Assembly: GCA_020342235.1 (NCBI GenBank)
Contig: CP073219.1
Coordinates: forward strand, 124,001-188,000
Length of the DNA: 64,000 nucleotides
Direction: 5' to 3'
Source of the DNA: Saccharomycopsis phalli
Lineage: Eukaryota; Ascomycota; Saccharomycetes; Ascoideales; Saccharomycopsidaceae
Each line of letters starts with the position of its first letter. Position 1 is the stretch's first letter. The notes beneath the pieces were generated by a model. The model did no database searches and was not told the DNA's origin. It worked only from the letters and a program-made list of their open reading frames with translations. This document shows, in pieces, positions 7,273-15,688 of the stretch. A program made the position numbers and the translations under genes.

Positions 7273-10200
7273 AATAGACGCTTTTGCATGCTTTTCACTC
7301 TTGTTTGATGTAGTCTCCGCTAGTGTAGTTGAATCTTCGTGGCATGTTTTGCTGTTGTTACTACTGCTCTCGCAGTCTTTTTTACCTGGCCGCGCCTTTG
7401 ATTTCCGCAAAAAGTCCATGGAAATAACATACATGAACCATTTCCAAGCCGTTGCCGGAAAAATCTTGATGGCCCACTCGTCTGGAATAATCCGGATAAC
7501 CCAGCCCACCGGCAACGACACCAAGCCACAGATGATAGCGGTGCCCCACATGGCACCGGTCTGGTGGGTCACTGAAAACGCGGCGCCGCCAATAAACATA
7601 ATCAAAATCTGGAATCCGCCAATGATGAGCAAGATGATGATAAAGTACCAGTTGCGAAAGAGATCTGCGAAAAAGTTCAAGTTTGACGCCGTGATCCGGT
7701 CCCGGACGCGCGTGATCCCGTCACCCTCGTCCAACTTACGCGTCACCACCATTTTGAAAATTTGCAACCACACAAACGCGTTGAACGTCATCGCGTCCAA
7801 CTGCGCCTGGTGATGCGGCAGAATCGGGTGCTCGTGCGGGAAAAAAATCTTCGCGCCGGCGAAATGGAGCACAAACGTCACCACCAACTGCGTGCACGAC
7901 TGCCCGAGAATCATCTTCCACATGGACACGGTAATGAGACGCGCCCGCCGGCCCTGTGGCTTGTTCTTGAGAATGTCGTGATCCGGTTTGTCGGTCGCCA
8001 ACGCCAACGCGGCTAGCGTGTCCATGATCAAATTCACCCAGAGCAACTGAACCGCAGTCAAGACCGACTTGCCCTCGGAAGACGCGACGGCGGACACAAA
8101 CGTCAACACCACCGCGGTGATGTTGACCGTCAACTGGAATTGGATAAACTTCCGGATCGACACCGACACGCACCGGCCCCACTTGATTGCCTGCACAATC
8201 GCGCTGAAATTGTCAGTCAACAAGATGATATCCGAGGCCTCGCGTGCCACATCCGTGCCGGAAATACCCATGGAGAAGCCCACGTCCGCGAGCTTCAACG
8301 CCGGCGCGTCGTTCGTGCCGTCGCCGGTCACCGCCACTACCTCCTGCATGTCCTTCAACGCCTTCACCAACACCCGCTTGTCTTCGGGTGACGACCGCGC
8401 CAACACCCGGAGGTTCAGAATCACGCGCCGCATCGCCTCCGGGCTGAGCTGCCGGAAGTCCGGGCCTTCCATGCACACGTGCTCCTGGGCCACCTCCAGC
8501 GGCTTGATGATGCCGCACCCGAGGGCAATCGACTTGCCGGTGTGCAAATTGTCCCCGGTGACCATCCGCACCGTCACTCCGGCGCTCTGGCAGCTCACCA
8601 CCGCCTCGGCCACTCCGTCCCGGAGCGGGTCCTGGATTCCGACTACCGCGTCCACCGTCAAGTCGTGGTGCGCGTGTTTGCCGGACGCGTCGTTCTTGGA
8701 CGCGTTTTTCGCGTCGTCGAAAAACGCGTCTGGGTCAATTTCACTACCGTCAGCCAAGTCGCAGTGCGCCAAACAAATCGACCGAAGCGCGTTGCCCGCG
8801 TAGTATGCAATCTTGCCCTCCAACCGCGTCCGCGCCGCCGCGTCCAACTCCACGCCGTTGACCGAGCCCGCGTGCCGCGCAAGAATCTCGGCCGCGCCCT
8901 TGACGTACATCGTGTACGCGTCACCGCGCCGGACCACCACCCCGGACCACTTGCGGTAGCTCTCAAACGGAATCACTTGCACCACTTCGTCCACGCCCAA
9001 CGCGCGCGGGTCGTCCCGGAGCGCGGCCAAGTCGCGCATGGCAAACGCGTCGCGACACAAAATCAACAACGCCACTTCAGTCTTGGACCCGGTAAACGGC
9101 TCGGGCGGCCGCGTCTTGGCTACGGGCGCCTTGGACTGCCACCAATGGCGTTGCGGCGCCGGCTCTTCGGGCGCGTCGGACTCTCCGGTTTCAAACGCCG
9201 ACGAATTCAAGACGGAATTCACCATGATATTGTTCACCACGCCGCGGTCCAACTGGGCACACGTCTCCTCCGAACGCGTCGTGCACGCGTTGCGCTCTCC
9301 GTCCTGCGGCTCCCCGTCCATTGACTGGTCCACCCCGGTATCGTTAAACTCGAGCCGCCCAAAGTACCCGCGCACTACGCGCATGCGGTTCTCGGTGAGC
9401 GTGCCCGTCTTGTCGGAACAAATCGCGGTCGCGCCGCCCATGGTCTCGCAGCTGCGCAACACGCGCACCAAGTTATTGTCCTTGGCCATACGCGTCGTGG
9501 CAAACGCCAAAGCAAGCGTCACAGCCAACGGCAATCCCTCTGGCACGGCGACCACCACAATCGTGATGGCGGTGATGAGGATATTCAAAAACTTCTCGCC
9601 CTTTTCCGCGCCGGTGAGCAGCGCGTACTGGTGCGGCGCGGGGAGCAACGCGCAGAAGCGGATAAACAACACCACAAAAAGAATTATCGCGGCAATCATG
9701 CCGTACTTGGAAATTCCATTGGCAAGGTCGTCCAATCGCGCCTGGAGCGGCGTGACCTCTGGCTCGACCTTGAGCGACGCCATGGTCCGCCCGTGAACCG
9801 AGTGCTCGCCCACTGCGGTTACGAGGCACTGGCCAAAGCCCTTGAGCACGCGCGAACCGGAGATGAGGAACGGGTCCGGCACGTGCTTGGAGTTTGCAAT
9901 GTCGAGGTGCAGGTCGTTCAACCGGAGGTACCGGTCGTAGGCGATGGCTATTGGCTGCTTCTTGATGGTGTCTGTTTCGCCGGTCAAGGCGCTCTCGTCA
10001 CACTCCAACGAGCCCTTGATCAAGATCCCGTCGCCCGGTAGGATGTCGCCGGTTTCCGCCTGCAAAATGTCGCCCACCAACAAGTCGTACACCGAGATCT
10101 CGACCGAGGCCGACTCGCGTACTACCACGATCTTCTTGTCCTCCTTTTTCGCGTTGAGCTTGGCGAATTGCCGCTCCTTCTGGTAGTCGTTCGCCGAGCC

Positions 10201-10848
10201 GACAATGACGACAATGGCAATCGCCACGATGATCGCCACGCCCTCGACCCACTCGACCTTGGGTTTCTTTTTACCCTCGGCGTCGTACTCGGCCTTTTGC
10301 CCAAACGTCTCGTAGAGCCCGAGGGCAAGCGACACCACCGCTGCCACCGACAACAAGATGAGCACCTTGTCCTTCATGGCCTCAAACACCAACACGTAAA
10401 ACGGCTTTGGCGGCGTGGTAGCGATCACGTTCCGGCCGTACTGGTGCACTCGGTTGCGCATGAGAACCGGGTCGTGGACGTCGTCGTACGTCAATCCGGT
10501 CTTGGGATCGGTCTTGAGCGCCTGGTAGAAACCGGTAATGTCGGCGTGCGTCTCTGCTTTGCTGGCTGACTCCAGTGGTATTTTTTCCAGTGGTACTTTT
10601 TCCTGCATCTTATCCAGTGTCATTTTTTCCAGTGTCATCTCTTCCTCTGATACCTTCTCTGCCAACTTATTCATTGTCTTTGCCTTTTCCACCCGTTGGT
10701 CTCCCAATCCATGAACCACCAGCCTAAACCGCGCCATGGACTTGGGATCGTGGAAATTCAACTGGTCAATACCATACTTGAATCCAGTATCCAACCTCCT
10801 GGTGCCAGTTAATATACTCGAAAGCCGAGTTCCCACTTTGGTTGGCAT
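7270..10848 (-). CDS. PMC1: Vacuolar Ca2+-ATPase Pmc1 (P2B-type)
   Basis: This P-type ATPase of 1192 residues pumps cytosolic Ca2+ into the vacuole at the expense of ATP. The start is the ATG at 10848 (MPTKVGTRLSSIL); the open frame runs 62 codons further up, but that part is unlike the family. Seen: PEGLP at 436-440 in the ion-binding helix, phosphorylation motif DKTGTLT at 479-485 (Asp479), hinge TGDGTNDAP at 841-849, about ten membrane segments, and WVNLIMDTLAALALATD near the end. Length is close to S. cerevisiae Pmc1 (1173). Residues about 71-98 are a low-complexity stretch with CTG codons that may read Ser. The central part is notably GC-rich compared with its neighbours. No C-terminal calmodulin-binding helix is obvious. 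Confidence 0.95.
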   Translation of the reverse strand: MPTKVGTRLSSILTGTRRLDTGFKYGIDQLNFHDPKSMARFRLVVHGLGDQRVEKAKTMNKLAEKVSEEEMTLEKMTLDKMQEKVPLEKIPLESASKAETHADITGFYQALKTDPKTGLTYDDVHDPVLMRNRVHQYGRNVIATTPPKPFYVLVFEAMKDKVLILLSVAAVVSLALGLYETFGQKAEYDAEGKKKPKVEWVEGVAIIVAIAIVVIVGSANDYQKERQFAKLNAKKEDKKIVVVRESASVEISVYDLLVGDILQAETGDILPGDGILIKGSLECDESALTGETDTIKKQPIAIAYDRYLRLNDLHLDIANSKHVPDPFLISGSRVLKGFGQCLVTAVGEHSVHGRTMASLKVEPEVTPLQARLDDLANGISKYGMIAAIILFVVLFIRFCALLPAPHQYALLTGAEKGEKFLNILITAITIVVVAVPEGLPLAVTLALAFATTRMAKDNNLVRVLRSCETMGGATAICSDKTGTLTENRMRVVRGYFGRLEFNDTGVDQSMDGEPQDGERNACTTRSEETCAQLDRGVVNNIMVNSVLNSSAFETGESDAPEEPAPQRHWWQSKAPVAKTRPPEPFTGSKTEVALLILCRDAFAMRDLAALRDDPRALGVDEVVQVIPFESYRKWSGVVVRRGDAYTMYVKGAAEILARHAGSVNGVELDAAARTRLEGKIAYYAGNALRSICLAHCDLADGSEIDPDAFFDDAKNASKNDASGKHAHHDLTVDAVVGIQDPLRDGVAEAVVSCQSAGVTVRMVTGDNLHTGKSIALGCGIIKPLEVAQEHVCMEGPDFRQLSPEAMRRVILNLRVLARSSPEDKRVLVKALKDMQEVVAVTGDGTNDAPALKLADVGFSMGISGTDVAREASDIILLTDNFSAIVQAIKWGRCVSVSIRKFIQFQLTVNITAVVLTFVSAVASSEGKSVLTAVQLLWVNLIMDTLAALALATDKPDHDILKNKPQGRRARLITVSMWKMILGQSCTQLVVTFVLHFAGAKIFFPHEHPILPHHQAQLDAMTFNAFVWLQIFKMVVTRKLDEGDGITRVRDRITASNLNFFADLFRNWYFIIILLIIGGFQILIMFIGGAAFSVTHQTGAMWGTAIICGLVSLPVGWVIRIIPDEWAIKIFPATAWKWFMYVISMDFLRKSKARPGKKDCESSSNNSKTCHEDSTTLAETTSNKSEKHAKASI

Positions 10849-11002
10849 GATATCACTCTTGTAGTATAGGCAACCCAGACGCAAATATTCAACAGTAAAC
10901 CCGAGTAGTATATGCTTTATACCCCGTGTCTCATGTATCCCCTTTATCAGCCGCTTTTCCTCAAGATGACAAAACCAACCTCTTATGAGGCCAGGACCCA
11001 AA

Positions 11003-11061
11003 GAGGCTGTGCAAAATACATGCTTCGCCTGCATGCGGTCAATATTGCAGCAAGTTACCCG
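11003..11061. promoter_or_regulatory. Candidate CDRE and Reb1 sites upstream of PMC1
   Basis: In the 586-bp region between PMC1 and the divergent gene at 11435, GAGGCTG (11003-11009) matches a calcineurin-dependent response element core bound by Crz1, the known regulator of PMC1 in yeasts. TTACCCG (11055-11061) matches Reb1. Single short matches; function is inferred. Confidence 0.3.
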
Positions 11062-11434
11062 GCTGCAACGTCAGGACCCCTACCATATTATTACCACAAA
11101 AACGTAGTTATTCGCCCCTCATCCGCCACTGAATATTTGCGCAGCATAGCCCGGTTTTTTAGTCTGGGTTTCAGCCTGGGCTCACACCCTGGTTTTGGCT
11201 TGCGGCTCGCCCCGTGCTCTAACTGGCTTAGCGTACCAGAGCCCTGCAGAAAACGTACGGTATGCTGCGGTCTTGCGCAACACATTGTACACCAGTCTTG
11301 TGCGGGTTGTGTGCCCTGGCGCGCTGGTTGGGTGGAAGCCCAGGTTTCAAATTCCGGTTTTTGTGATACATGCCATGTGTATGAGATCACCATCTCACAT
11401 ATATAATCCAGTTTATCACAAGGAAATCCCAACA

Positions 11435-11818
11435 ATGACGTCGCCCAACACTACCCCAGAATCTCCATACATGAGCGCAGCAGACGAAAAGATGTTGCTC
11501 TCTCAGGGAAATGAGCTCCCACTCCCCGTGACCCAGCGGGCGCCGAAATCTCTCATGGCCAAGAAGTGGCTGGTGATTGCGTACTCTACGATTGTCATGG
11601 GGGTTTTGTTTTTGTTGGTGCAGTCGTTCCACTCGTGCAATCCTGCGGACCCGTTGCGGGGCGAAGTGAAGGAAATGCCACGCCAAGAAATGCCTTGCCA
11701 CCAAATGGGCGGCAAGGAGGCCGAGCCGGTTGCGGCGGTGGTCACGGTGCAGGAATACACCATTGACGGCTACGACTTGTCATCGATGTTGATTGAAGAA
11801 TACATGTTGATGGACTAG
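11435..11818 (+). CDS. Small single-pass membrane protein, unknown function
   Basis: The 127-residue protein starts at ATG 11435 (MTSPNTTPESPYMSAADE); the frame is open 80 codons further up, but the sequence there lacks character. A polar N-terminus of about 45 residues is followed by one hydrophobic helix (WLVIAYSTIVMGVLFLLVQS). A Met/Cys/Glu-rich segment (EMPRQEMPCHQMGG) and a tail ending IEEYMLMD follow. The charge pattern (KSLMAKK before the helix) suggests a cytosolic N-terminus. No family recognised. It is divergent from PMC1. Met/Cys content could mean metal binding, but that is speculation. Confidence 0.6.
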   Translation: MTSPNTTPESPYMSAADEKMLLSQGNELPLPVTQRAPKSLMAKKWLVIAYSTIVMGVLFLLVQSFHSCNPADPLRGEVKEMPRQEMPCHQMGGKEAEPVAAVVTVQEYTIDGYDLSSMLIEEYMLMD

Positions 11819-11881
11819 CAACTGTAGACTCTTGTACATGGAGCGCTTGCTGCATTGCGCGATTTTCCCCTTTCCGTGTAT

Positions 11882-11887
11882 CACGTG
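11882..11887. promoter_or_regulatory. CACGTG site upstream of the DUF2408-like gene
   Basis: ATCACGTGACC lies 57 bp upstream of the ATG at 11944, in a 125-bp intergenic gap. Cbf1-type motif; use is inferred. Confidence 0.4.
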
Positions 11888-11943
11888 ACCTGGTTTCGCG
11901 AGAGCAAACATTGGGTGGCTTTCAAGTTGCATCCCATCTCACA

Positions 11944-13533
11944 ATGCACACTAATGAAGTTCCAGAAAATGAGCGGCAAGTGTACGACGCCTTGGTCCGG
12001 CTCCGGGCGGATTTGTCGCAGTTGAAGAACAACCGCAAGGAGTTTATGAAGTCCCAGGACGTCAAGTCGGTCTACGATCAGGTGCTTGCCAACTTCAAGC
12101 TACTCAAGGATATCAGAACCCAGGGCAGACCGCTGGATATGCGCCGGGCGTCGGTGACGGCCATCACGAGCAGCACGACGGTGCACAACAAGGTCGACTC
12201 GATTTTGGACGAGAACTTCCAGTTGTTGTCGCTCAGTTTCATGACCGTGGGCTTGACCAAGACAGCTCCGGCGACGTATGCGTCGCTCTCAACAGTGCAG
12301 CGGCTCTTGGAGCACTTGGTGGAGTCCGGGGTTTACACAAAGCACGATCTCTTGCCTATCAAGGCGCGTTTGGACGAGATTCTGCGGATCATCAAGGACG
12401 ACGACTACTACAAGTTTGGCTCCGGGTCGCTGGACCAGGGACAGGAGGACGAGCAGGACTTGTTGGAGCAGAAGCTCAGCCACTGTCTCCAGGAGTACCG
12501 GATAGTTGCGCGGAACGTCGAGGAGATCTCGCCCGAGCTAAATGACTACTTGGAGGAGCTCATCAGCTTGCGACGGTTGCTCATGGCGCTCATCACCAGA
12601 CGCGACTCGAGCGAGTCGTTCAACTACAACACGCACTTGAAGAAGTACCAGGAGGACTTGAAGCGCTTGGAGCAGCACCGCGACGAAAACGGCAACTTCC
12701 TCACGAAACACGACCAGGCCATCAAGGACAAAAAGGGCCAGGCCTCGCTCAATGGGTTGTTGGACGAGTGCCACGACATCATCAACGACCTCACCATCAT
12801 CAAGAATGACAACTCCGTCGAAGTCTCGTTGGTCGACACCGCGTTGTTGCCCTTGTTCAAGAAGCTCATTGCCATCAAGGTCTCTTTGGAAAACTTGCTC
12901 GTGACCCGCCGCTGGACCCTCCGCGAAACCGACTTGTTCAACTATCAGCAGGAGTTGCAGAAGATCGACGACTTGCGGGTTAATGGTCAGTTTAGAGACC
13001 CAGCCACCAATGAGCCGTACACAAAGGGCCGCACCATGCTCCTATACCTCCTCCGACGATGCTACGCCATCATCTACAAGCTTTTAGAGTCGTCCGAGCC
13101 CGTCTCCGAGGCTCTCCAGCCGGTCCACAACCAGTTGTCCACCGTCAGACGCTGCTTGTTGGACTTGAAGCGCATGGGAGGCATAAACTCCACCAGAGAA
13201 CTCTACCCATACCAGATGAAGTTGGCCTCGATTGACGACGTCAGAATCGACGGCAAGTTCATTGTTGACGGCCAGATTCCAGAGGGACAGGGGTCTTTGA
13301 CTGCGCTCTTGGCAGAATGTTATGACATTTGCTACGAATTGAGAGACGAGTTGGAGGAACGCGACGGCGATGACGACAATGTGAATAACGAAAACGACGC
13401 CGATGCCGATGAGCAAGACCGGCAATATGACGAGTTGGAAGAGGAGGATTACAAGGCCACGGGGAGTGACTATGAGTATGACAGTTATTTGCCGAGTGAG
13501 AATGTCACTGATAACGAAACGGGAGGGAGGTAG
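11944..13533 (+). CDS. DUF2408-like conserved fungal helical protein
   Basis: The 529-residue soluble, mostly helical protein starts at ATG 11944 (MHTNEVPENERQVYDALV); the longer frame opens at a TTG. Two related halves can be seen. The second carries RIDGKFIVDGQIPEGQGSLT followed by LLAECYDICYELRDELEE. This DGKF...G.IP.GQ...LL..CY pattern is what I recall of the uncharacterised fungal DUF2408 family. The last 80 residues are strongly acidic (ERDGDDDNVNNENDADADEQ). There is no signal or membrane segment. Function unknown. It is codirectional with RRP36, 198 bp downstream. Confidence 0.7.
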   Translation: MHTNEVPENERQVYDALVRLRADLSQLKNNRKEFMKSQDVKSVYDQVLANFKLLKDIRTQGRPLDMRRASVTAITSSTTVHNKVDSILDENFQLLSLSFMTVGLTKTAPATYASLSTVQRLLEHLVESGVYTKHDLLPIKARLDEILRIIKDDDYYKFGSGSLDQGQEDEQDLLEQKLSHCLQEYRIVARNVEEISPELNDYLEELISLRRLLMALITRRDSSESFNYNTHLKKYQEDLKRLEQHRDENGNFLTKHDQAIKDKKGQASLNGLLDECHDIINDLTIIKNDNSVEVSLVDTALLPLFKKLIAIKVSLENLLVTRRWTLRETDLFNYQQELQKIDDLRVNGQFRDPATNEPYTKGRTMLLYLLRRCYAIIYKLLESSEPVSEALQPVHNQLSTVRRCLLDLKRMGGINSTRELYPYQMKLASIDDVRIDGKFIVDGQIPEGQGSLTALLAECYDICYELRDELEERDGDDDNVNNENDADADEQDRQYDELEEEDYKATGSDYEYDSYLPSENVTDNETGGR

Positions 13534-13694
13534 TCATGTTGGGATTTATACAATGGAGATTCATACCAATGGAGAGTGGCATGTTGAGGAGATTGCATAG
13601 CCAATGGAGATTTTACAGTGTGTTGTAACTTATGTCAAAATATATAAAAATATCTAATAGTTGTCATTTGCTGTACTACACTCGTGCTTTCAAC

Positions 13695-13701
13695 CGGGTA
13701 A
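13695..13701 (+). promoter_or_regulatory. Reb1-type site upstream of RRP36
   Basis: CGGGTAA lies 30 bp upstream of the RRP36 ATG in a 198-bp gap between codirectional genes, where a Reb1 roadblock or nucleosome-free region would separate the two transcripts. Inferred from the motif. Confidence 0.4.
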
Positions 13702-13731
13702 TCCACACACATCAAAATATTTTCATCAGAG

Positions 13732-14301
13732 ATGAGCAACATGGCAAAAAAGAGTAAGCATGCGCCCTCTGAGACTTCTTGTGCCGAACCAGGGTTCAAG
13801 AACCGCGAAATCGAAGGTCTAGACACGTCAAAGTACAAGAAATCAAAGTACGGCGATATCCGGTACGACCCCACGTTTGGCAAGACAAACGAAGCCGAGG
13901 TACGAAAGAATTACAAATTCTTGGACGAGTACAGAGAAAAGGAGGTTTCCAATCTCAAGAAAATCATCAAAGACCCAAAATCGAAAAAAGTCTTGCTGGG
14001 CAAAGAGTTGGAGGAACTCGAGCTCCAGGCAAAGTCTCTCAAGTCGAAAATCGACTCCATAAAGAACAAAGACGTGAGTTCGGGCGTCCGCAGAAGGGTA
14101 AAGAACCAGTACTGGAACGATATCAAGTCGGGTAATAAGGGCCACTACATGAAACGCAGCGACCAGAAAAAGTTGATCCAGATGGAGAAGTTCAAGGGTA
14201 TGAAGAAGGGACAAGTCGACAAGGTGATTGAGAGAAAGCGCAAGAAGCGGTTGGCAAAGGAGTACAAGCTGGTGGATTTTTTGGCCAACGACCGGGATTA
14301 G
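13732..14301 (+). CDS. RRP36: rRNA biogenesis protein Rrp36
   Basis: The 189-residue very basic protein contains IRYDPTFGKTNEAEVRKNYK and FLDEYREKEVSNLKKIIKD, the core of the Rrp36 family. A KGHYMKRSDQKKLIQMEKFK segment and a basic tail ERKRKKRLAKEYK follow. Rrp36 is a nucleolar component of the 90S pre-ribosome (U3 processome) required for early cleavages toward 18S rRNA. Start is ATG 13732; a second ATG lies three codons later. It is shorter than S. cerevisiae Rrp36 (about 300) because the long acidic N-terminus is missing. The conserved core is complete. Confidence 0.88.
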   Translation: MSNMAKKSKHAPSETSCAEPGFKNREIEGLDTSKYKKSKYGDIRYDPTFGKTNEAEVRKNYKFLDEYREKEVSNLKKIIKDPKSKKVLLGKELEELELQAKSLKSKIDSIKNKDVSSGVRRRVKNQYWNDIKSGNKGHYMKRSDQKKLIQMEKFKGMKKGQVDKVIERKRKKRLAKEYKLVDFLANDRD

Positions 14302-14334
14302 TATGTGAAGATTTCGCGGCTCGGTAATAATCGA

Positions 14335-14622
14335 GACTGGTGATTTTGTTTTATTGTTGTTGCAGATCTTAGGGCTCTGGTGCTCTGTTCCTGTTTGGAT
14401 ATTACACTATTCCTATTTCGAATCTTAGTTGTCCGCTACTCTCTCCTGTTTCGGATTTTAGTTGTCTGCTACTATATTCCTCTTTTGAATCTTATTGACT
14501 GTCGGCTACTCTATTCCTGTTTCGCGTCTTAGTGACTGTCAGATACTCTATTCCTATTTCGAATCCTAGTAGTTCGCTACTTTATTCCTATTTCGAATCT
14601 TAGTCCGCTACTCGTAATTGTG
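14335..14622. repeat. Minisatellite between RRP36 and RPA34
   Basis: About eight copies of a 33-36-nt unit (CTACTCTATTCCTATTTCGA with ATCTTAGT and spacer) fill the convergent space after RRP36. Copies vary in length and sequence. From 14640 to 14818 nothing else is recognised. Confidence 0.8.
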
Positions 14623-14818
14623 TGGTAGTGTCTACAATAAACAATGGTGTTGCACCTACATACGGTCAACACTAAATACGTATTTCCTTGTAGAATTGAG
14701 CAATTGAGCAGCTTTGCTCCAGAAAAATGGATGCGATACTTCAGCCACTACGGGATTTCTGGAATTTCAATAGGTCTACAAGTTTTGCTTTTCTTTACAA
14801 TGCATGCATATCCCCTGT

Positions 14819-15610
14819 CTAACTCTTTGATTTTTTCTTTTCCTTCTTTTCCTTTTTCTCCTTCTTTTCTTTCTTCTCCTTCTTTTCTTTCTTCTCCTTC
14901 TTTTCTTTCTTCTCCTTCTTTTCTTTCTTCTCCTTCTTCTTCTCCTCTTTCTTCTTCTCCTTCTCGTTCCCCATATCTTTAATTTCCGCCGTGTCTTTTT
15001 TAGCCCGCTTCACAGTAACCCTGTCCGAGGAATCCAATCTTCGCTTTTTCGACTGCGTCTCGGCGCTATTTCCTTCCAATAAATCATCATAATTTCTCAC
15101 TAGCTCGCCTTCAAAGTCCTCCTCGGAGTAACCTGTGGCAAAATGTCTCATTCGAAGTCCTGCTATCTTTTCAACATCTTGTCGATCTTCAAATACATCT
15201 TCCTGGATAATATCTGGAACTTTTACGTTTTCGCTAATTGAATAAAACCTCTGGATGGGGATCTCAGACACCTTCAACGTGCCTGCCTCACTCGAAGGAA
15301 CCAACACCCGGTACTTGTTACTTACTGAACTGTCGATTTCTTCCTCGGCAATGTCTTCCTTCAACCGATACCGGCCATTGTCAAAGACATTTCCTTTGCT
15401 AATATCAAGAGCCAAAGGCACACTATCTATCGCCGCAAATGTAAAATCTTTTGGTGCTTTGATCAACCATATCTCCTTGTTATCCAAGTTTTTGAGCTTG
15501 CTCTGCTTAAAAGACGCAATCTTCTTGAATCCCTTTGGAACCTCAAACTTGTACTCCTCGCTTTCCTCATCAGAAGAGCCTACAAACTCTTCCGACGTAT
15601 ATTTGCTCAT
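14819..15610 (-). CDS. RPA34: RNA polymerase I subunit A34.5
   Basis: The 263-residue protein starts at ATG 15610 (MSKYTSEEFVGSSDEESE). The frame is open 46 codons further up, but that part overlaps the divergent PRP21 promoter and lacks similarity. It has YKFEVPKGFKKIASFKQSKL and KEIWLIKAPKDF near the N-terminus and LRMRHFATGYSEEDFEGE later, matching yeast Rpa34, which pairs with Rpa49 as a TFIIF-like subcomplex of polymerase I. The C-terminal about 55 residues are an almost pure Lys/Glu repeat (KKEKKE), an exaggerated form of the basic tail seen in S. cerevisiae. On the DNA this is a polypyrimidine (plus strand) tract at about 14830-14960. Confidence 0.92.
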   Translation of the reverse strand: MSKYTSEEFVGSSDEESEEYKFEVPKGFKKIASFKQSKLKNLDNKEIWLIKAPKDFTFAAIDSVPLALDISKGNVFDNGRYRLKEDIAEEEIDSSVSNKYRVLVPSSEAGTLKVSEIPIQRFYSISENVKVPDIIQEDVFEDRQDVEKIAGLRMRHFATGYSEEDFEGELVRNYDDLLEGNSAETQSKKRRLDSSDRVTVKRAKKDTAEIKDMGNEKEKKKEEKKKEKKEKKEKKEKKEKKEKKEKKEKKEKKEKKEKKKSKS

Positions 15611-15688
15611 CCTTGAATGGGTCTTGAAAATTAAAAAATTTGCCCATCTCGATCTGGTTATGAAAAAATTGTCACGTGATGTGTGACG
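15611..15688. promoter_or_regulatory. 78-bp bidirectional promoter RPA34/PRP21 with CACGTG
   Basis: Only 78 bp separate the two ATGs. The region contains GTCACGTGAT (CACGTG 15673-15678), 11 bp before the PRP21 ATG. One Cbf1-type site could serve both genes. Spacing and motif are seen; function is inferred. Confidence 0.5.

Noticed and set aside
8069-10186. Long antisense frames over PMC1 (up to 281 codons)
   Set aside because: GC-rich coding DNA keeps the opposite strand free of stops; no domains, and they follow PMC1 codon structure.
11911-11943. Longest-frame start points at TTG or GTG (DUF2408-like gene and also SFT2, PRP21, SCW11-like, CFD1, NUF2, FOL2, GUK1, BUR1)
   Set aside because: Yeast nuclear genes rarely use non-ATG starts and in each case a nearby ATG matches the family N-terminus, so starts were moved inward.
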